This document shows, piece after piece, positions 63,901 to 64,000 of a stretch of 64,000 nucleotides of DNA. Made by a program: the position numbers and the translations under genes. The notes under the pieces were generated by a model that saw only the letters and a program-made list of their open reading frames with translations, was not told where the DNA came from and did not search any database. The stretch lies in the NCBI GenBank assembly GCA_030539295.1, contig JAUNSJ010000003.1, positions 1-64,000 of the forward strand, written 5' to 3'. This stretch comes from Planctomycetia bacterium. Lineage in GTDB: Bacteria; Planctomycetota; Planctomycetia; Pirellulales; Thermoguttaceae. Position 1 is the stretch's first letter; the number at the start of each line of letters is the position of its first letter.

Positions 63901-64000
63901 ACTCATTGTGGCCGGTACTCCAGAGGAGGTTGCCCGATGCAAGGCCTCTCATACGGGGCGGTCGCTTGCGGAGTTTTTCAAGCGGGAAAAAATGTCGCCC
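60983..64000 (+). CDS. uvrA: Excinuclease ABC subunit A (cut by window end)
   Basis: 1006 codons are read without a stop; the gene continues beyond the window. UvrA recognises DNA damage in nucleotide excision repair. Two ATPase halves: Walker A GVSGSGKSSL at about 31-40 and again near 700; signatures LSGGEMQRIRL near 548 and LSGGEAQRIKL near 890. Zinc-binding Cys pairs occur in CPKCHKP, CPTCHVN, CPHCQG, CGWCHG and CEACEG/CPVCEG. An insertion near 240-275 (SESASSTVPKFEPAEGEQ region) explains part of the extra length over E. coli (940). The ATG has ACAGGCAAGT upstream. Probably co-transcribed with dapL. Confidence 0.96.
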   Translation, partial: MAEITVRGAREHNLRDVNLTLPWGSLVCFTGVSGSGKSSLAFDTLYAEGQRRYIESFSSYARQFLGQLPKPNVDQITGLAPAISISQKGSGQNTRSTVGTITEIYDYLRVLFARVAVGYCPKCHKPVTAQTRWQIFDRVRLFPDGTPFFVLAPVVRDQKGEHRELMQDLKKQGYIRARVDGQFVRLDDDLKLDRQMRHRIDVVIDRLVMGPDIVHRLQEAIEHAVNKGKGQMSIVRTGSPESASSTVPKFEPAEGEQDGEVTFVERSRRPAPSADAMTVFEEIPFSTNYACPTCHVNFEPPTPQMFSFNSPLGMCPHCQGLGFIHTFDPELLIPDATKSFQQGCVIPLGKWKDLGRWKRHIYQGVADTLERLYSLEKNHVLETAWEELDERVRHALLWGTGDLHITYTWRSGPSGHKWGGPFEGIVPRMLKQYHETGSRLQRAAMEKYMNIVPCGWCHGRRLNDQACAFKLETASDDPFFAGHKIKSLPELCDLPVDRLREFLSELALSENGQLIASELLKEIQSRIGFLIDVGLNYLSLGRTSPTLSGGEMQRIRLAGQIGSSLTGVLYVLDEPSIGLHPRDNQRLIDTLSRLRDLGNTVIVVEHDEDTMLAADRIVDFGPGPGVHGGQIVADGPVSDVLASKDASLTARYLLGEERIETPSMRRPVGAKKLIVRGACHNNLKNIDVEIPLGGIVCVTGVSGSGKSSLVNDILVEALRRDLNRGNGTPGKHRAIEGMEHLDKLIAIDQTPIGRTPRSNPSTYIKLFDEIRRLFAELPDSKIKGFSPGRFSFNVPGGRCEACEGNGAQKKEMDFLADLWVTCPVCEGKRFNKDTLSVRFKGCSIDQILEMDVESAMKLFENIPKILHPLKTLYDVGLGYMKLGQPSPTLSGGEAQRIKLARELVKKSTGKTLYLLDEPTTGLHFADIKLLLDVLKRFADAGNTVLIVEHNLDVVKTADWVIDLGPEGGEAGGELIVAGTPEEVARCKASHTGRSLAEFFKREKMSP

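Overview
The window reads as chromosomal DNA of a planctomycete. Two DUF1559 proteins carry a prepilin-type N-terminus and an H-x9-DG motif, and there is a HzsA-related diheme protein, a CHAT/TPR protein, a DUF5107/TPR protein, XylR-type AraC regulators and a plant-like CinA/nucleotidyltransferase fusion. This mix is typical of the Pirellulales/Thermoguttaceae side of the phylum, possibly a host-associated member. The genus-level assignment is inference from protein style, not from a marker gene.

Layout. 1-1279: composite noncoding repeats, then a promoter and a long folded 5' leader. 1280-5428: a DUF1559 protein and a large FN3-type protein. 5521-11337 (minus): an SDR oxidoreductase, a HzsA-like cytochrome, an alkaline-phosphatase-fold hydrolase and a GYF/DUF4328 membrane protein. 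11649-23589: a carbohydrate-response region. It has three XylR-like regulators around an operon of DUF1559 protein, lipoprotein and clan GH-A glycosidase, a DUF5107/TPR protein and the CinA-like/nucleotidyltransferase fusion. 24045-29318: secreted and membrane proteins of unknown role, one with a thioredoxin fold that lacks its cysteines. 29578-36417: aroB, a CHAT/TPR protein that seems to have lost its catalytic dyad, and a DUF4091 protein. 36484-38673: a tightly overlapping three-gene cassette (TIGR04255 protein, HTH protein, SQDCD-motif protein) with its own promoter and a repeated operator-like 9-mer. 38860-46437: pdxA, a 1.7-kb-residue autotransporter with chlamydial-PMP-like repeats, and a WYL regulator with a perfect palindrome upstream. 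46600-47400: more composite repeats. 47529-56618: housekeeping genes (tpiA, secG, yicC, gmk, rpoZ, coaC, dnaE, aroC). 56814-59225: tRNA-Phe followed by an RloA/RloB (AbiL-like) pair. 59714-64000: dapL and uvrA, the latter cut by the window edge.

Promoters are recognisable by eye in many gaps: a TTGACA-like box, 16-17 bp, then TATAAT or, repeatedly, TAGAAT. A family of short palindromic repeats is scattered through the gaps. A long composite element occurs in inverted orientation at 1-468 and 46898-47263, so it frames almost 47 kb.

Best candidates for something undescribed are the 36484-38673 cassette, the degenerate CHAT protein, the PMP-like autotransporter with its WYL regulator, the folded leader at 888-1279 and the composite repeat family. 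The RloA/RloB pair resembles a known abortive-infection type.
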